A program made the translations under genes and the position numbers. A DNA stretch of 23,718 bases from Tissierella_B sp964485455 (lineage in GTDB: Bacteria; Bacillota; Clostridia; Tissierellales; Tissierellaceae): assembly GCA_964485455.1 (NCBI GenBank), contig CAZAJU010000028.1, forward strand, positions 1 through 23,718, in the 5' to 3' direction. How positions within the stretch are numbered: the first letter of the stretch is position 1; each line of letters begins with the position of its first letter. Positions 23,023-23,718 of the stretch are shown here, one piece after another. The notes beneath the pieces were generated by a model. That model did not search any database. It was not told where the DNA came from and worked only from the letters and a program-made list of their open reading frames with translations.

Positions 23023-23550
23023 TTATCTTATGAGACTATTTGCTTGACCTTCCCCAATTAATTTTATTGATAATTTAACTGCTTCTTCTCGATTGTTGCT
23101 GGGTGCTGAGATTAACCATCCATCTCCATGACTGAAACTATGGCCCCCCATATCATTAGGCTCGAATATCTTTATGGTTATTTCCTGCATCATACCCGAA
23201 ATATAAAACATACCTCTAAAACTATCATTTTCTAAACTGCTCATGTTATATTCGTTGAAAACAAATTCATTTTGTCCACTGCTATGACTAGGTTCACCAT
23301 TTATTATAATATCTCCTTGGAACATATAATCTTTAGAACCGTATTTTTTTTTATAAATCCCATCAATAATAATATTAACTGGAACAGCGGAATCCATCTT
23401 ATTAGATTGGTATTTTATTCCCTCATAATTATGGTAAATTTTATAGCCGTAATTATATTCTTTGTTGTATCTGTAAACATAGATCATAAAAAGGGTTATA
23501 GATATTAATATTATGAGACCTTTTATTAGTATTCTTTTTCTAGCTTCCAT
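23023..23550 (-). CDS. Membrane-anchored protein of unknown function
   Basis: I do not recognise a family. With the ATG at 23550 the product is 175 residues, with one N-terminal membrane segment (about residues 9-26, LIILISITLFMIYVYRY) preceded by positive residues (ARKRILIK), so the rest faces outside. The external part is rich in Asn, Tyr and Gly with strand-like segments (PVNIIIDGIY, DYMFQGDIIINGE, MMQEITIKIFEPND) and has no cysteine. An ATG 27 bases upstream lies before the Shine-Dalgarno AGAGGAG; that site is ten bases from the ATG at 23550, which I therefore prefer, at lower certainty. It has its own promoter. Confidence 0.65.
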   Translation of the reverse strand: MEARKRILIKGLIILISITLFMIYVYRYNKEYNYGYKIYHNYEGIKYQSNKMDSAVPVNIIIDGIYKKKYGSKDYMFQGDIIINGEPSHSSGQNEFVFNEYNMSSLENDSFRGMFYISGMMQEITIKIFEPNDMGGHSFSHGDGWLISAPSNNREEAVKLSIKLIGEGQANSLIR

Positions 23551-23587
23551 GTCACAAGTGCTCCTCTCATATGTCATGCATCAGAAT

Positions 23588-23615
23588 ATTATGTTTCATA
23601 TTTTAATATTATCAA
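23588..23615 (-). promoter_or_regulatory. Promoter of the membrane protein gene
   Basis: On the minus strand TTGATA (23610-23615), spacer 16, CATAAT (23588-23593). Each hexamer matches five of six consensus bases. It ends about 40 bases before the ATG at 23550. Confidence 0.6.
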
Positions 23616-23621
23616 AGTAAT

Positions 23622-23675
23622 TCAAAAACCACAATTTACTATATTCTAAACGATGGTAGAATATAGTAAATTGTG
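23622..23675 (-). terminator. Strong terminator of a gene beyond the window edge
   Basis: A perfect 19-base inverted repeat, CACAATTTACTATATTCTA (23630-23648) and its complement (23657-23675), with an eight-base loop. On the minus strand it is followed by GGTTTTTGA, which suits termination of a minus-strand gene starting past 23718. The rest of 23676-23718 shows no gene. Confidence 0.65.
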
Positions 23676-23718
23676 TTCATTTAATTTAAGGATTGGAAAT
23701 ATGTGAATTTATTTACAG

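Overview
The window looks like the chromosome of an anaerobic, low-GC Firmicute, most likely from the Clostridia/Tissierellia side. The base composition is AT-rich, the Shine-Dalgarno sites are strong (AGGAGG type), and there is a rubredoxin, a lipobox serpin and the gene order tig-clpP-clpX-lon-engB. The species is not determined. I see no prophage, insertion sequence, CRISPR array or rRNA. Almost all genes lie on the minus strand; only pepT and rubredoxin are on the plus strand.

Layout. 1-172 is AT-rich with no gene and a promoter at its end. pepT (188-1411, +) converges on a bidirectional terminator. Then, all on the minus strand: a class IV aminotransferase and a 307-residue lipoprotein; typA followed by cls, which look co-transcribed; and a two-gene unit of an RsbW-like ATPase and a secreted YcdB/SLH protein. 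Rubredoxin (9554-9712, +) converges on engB. The proteostasis block runs in transcription order tig, clpP, clpX, lon, engB, with hairpins between or at the ends of several genes that may tune the expression of each one. A tRNA-Leu(UAG) with a near-perfect promoter lies upstream of tig. Further on are cca, glmM and degV.

The accessory end, 20051-23718, is the least conventional part. In transcription order it has a membrane-anchored protein of unknown function, an NTF2-like lipoprotein, a serpin lipoprotein, an 81-residue protein of unknown function, and a retropepsin-like aspartic protease. The protease frame has no ATG, GTG or TTG start before its catalytic motif and overlaps the 81-residue gene in the -1 frame. 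Upstream of the NTF2-like lipoprotein, a 7-mer repeats with an exact 11-base period directly behind a TATAAT box. This looks like an operator for an OmpR/PhoP-type response regulator. The 394-base gap between the lipoprotein and the membrane protein also holds a long-range inverted repeat whose core resembles a second intergenic element near 6850.

The functions fit a housekeeping region (protein folding and turnover, ribosome assembly GTPases, cell wall precursor synthesis, tRNA maturation, lipid synthesis) next to a small surface-protein cluster. The strongest leads for something new are the start-less retropepsin gene, the 11-base-period operator, and the hairpins that contain stop codons. 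Several gene starts are moved downstream of the longest open frame because the longer start falls inside a Shine-Dalgarno site or a promoter.
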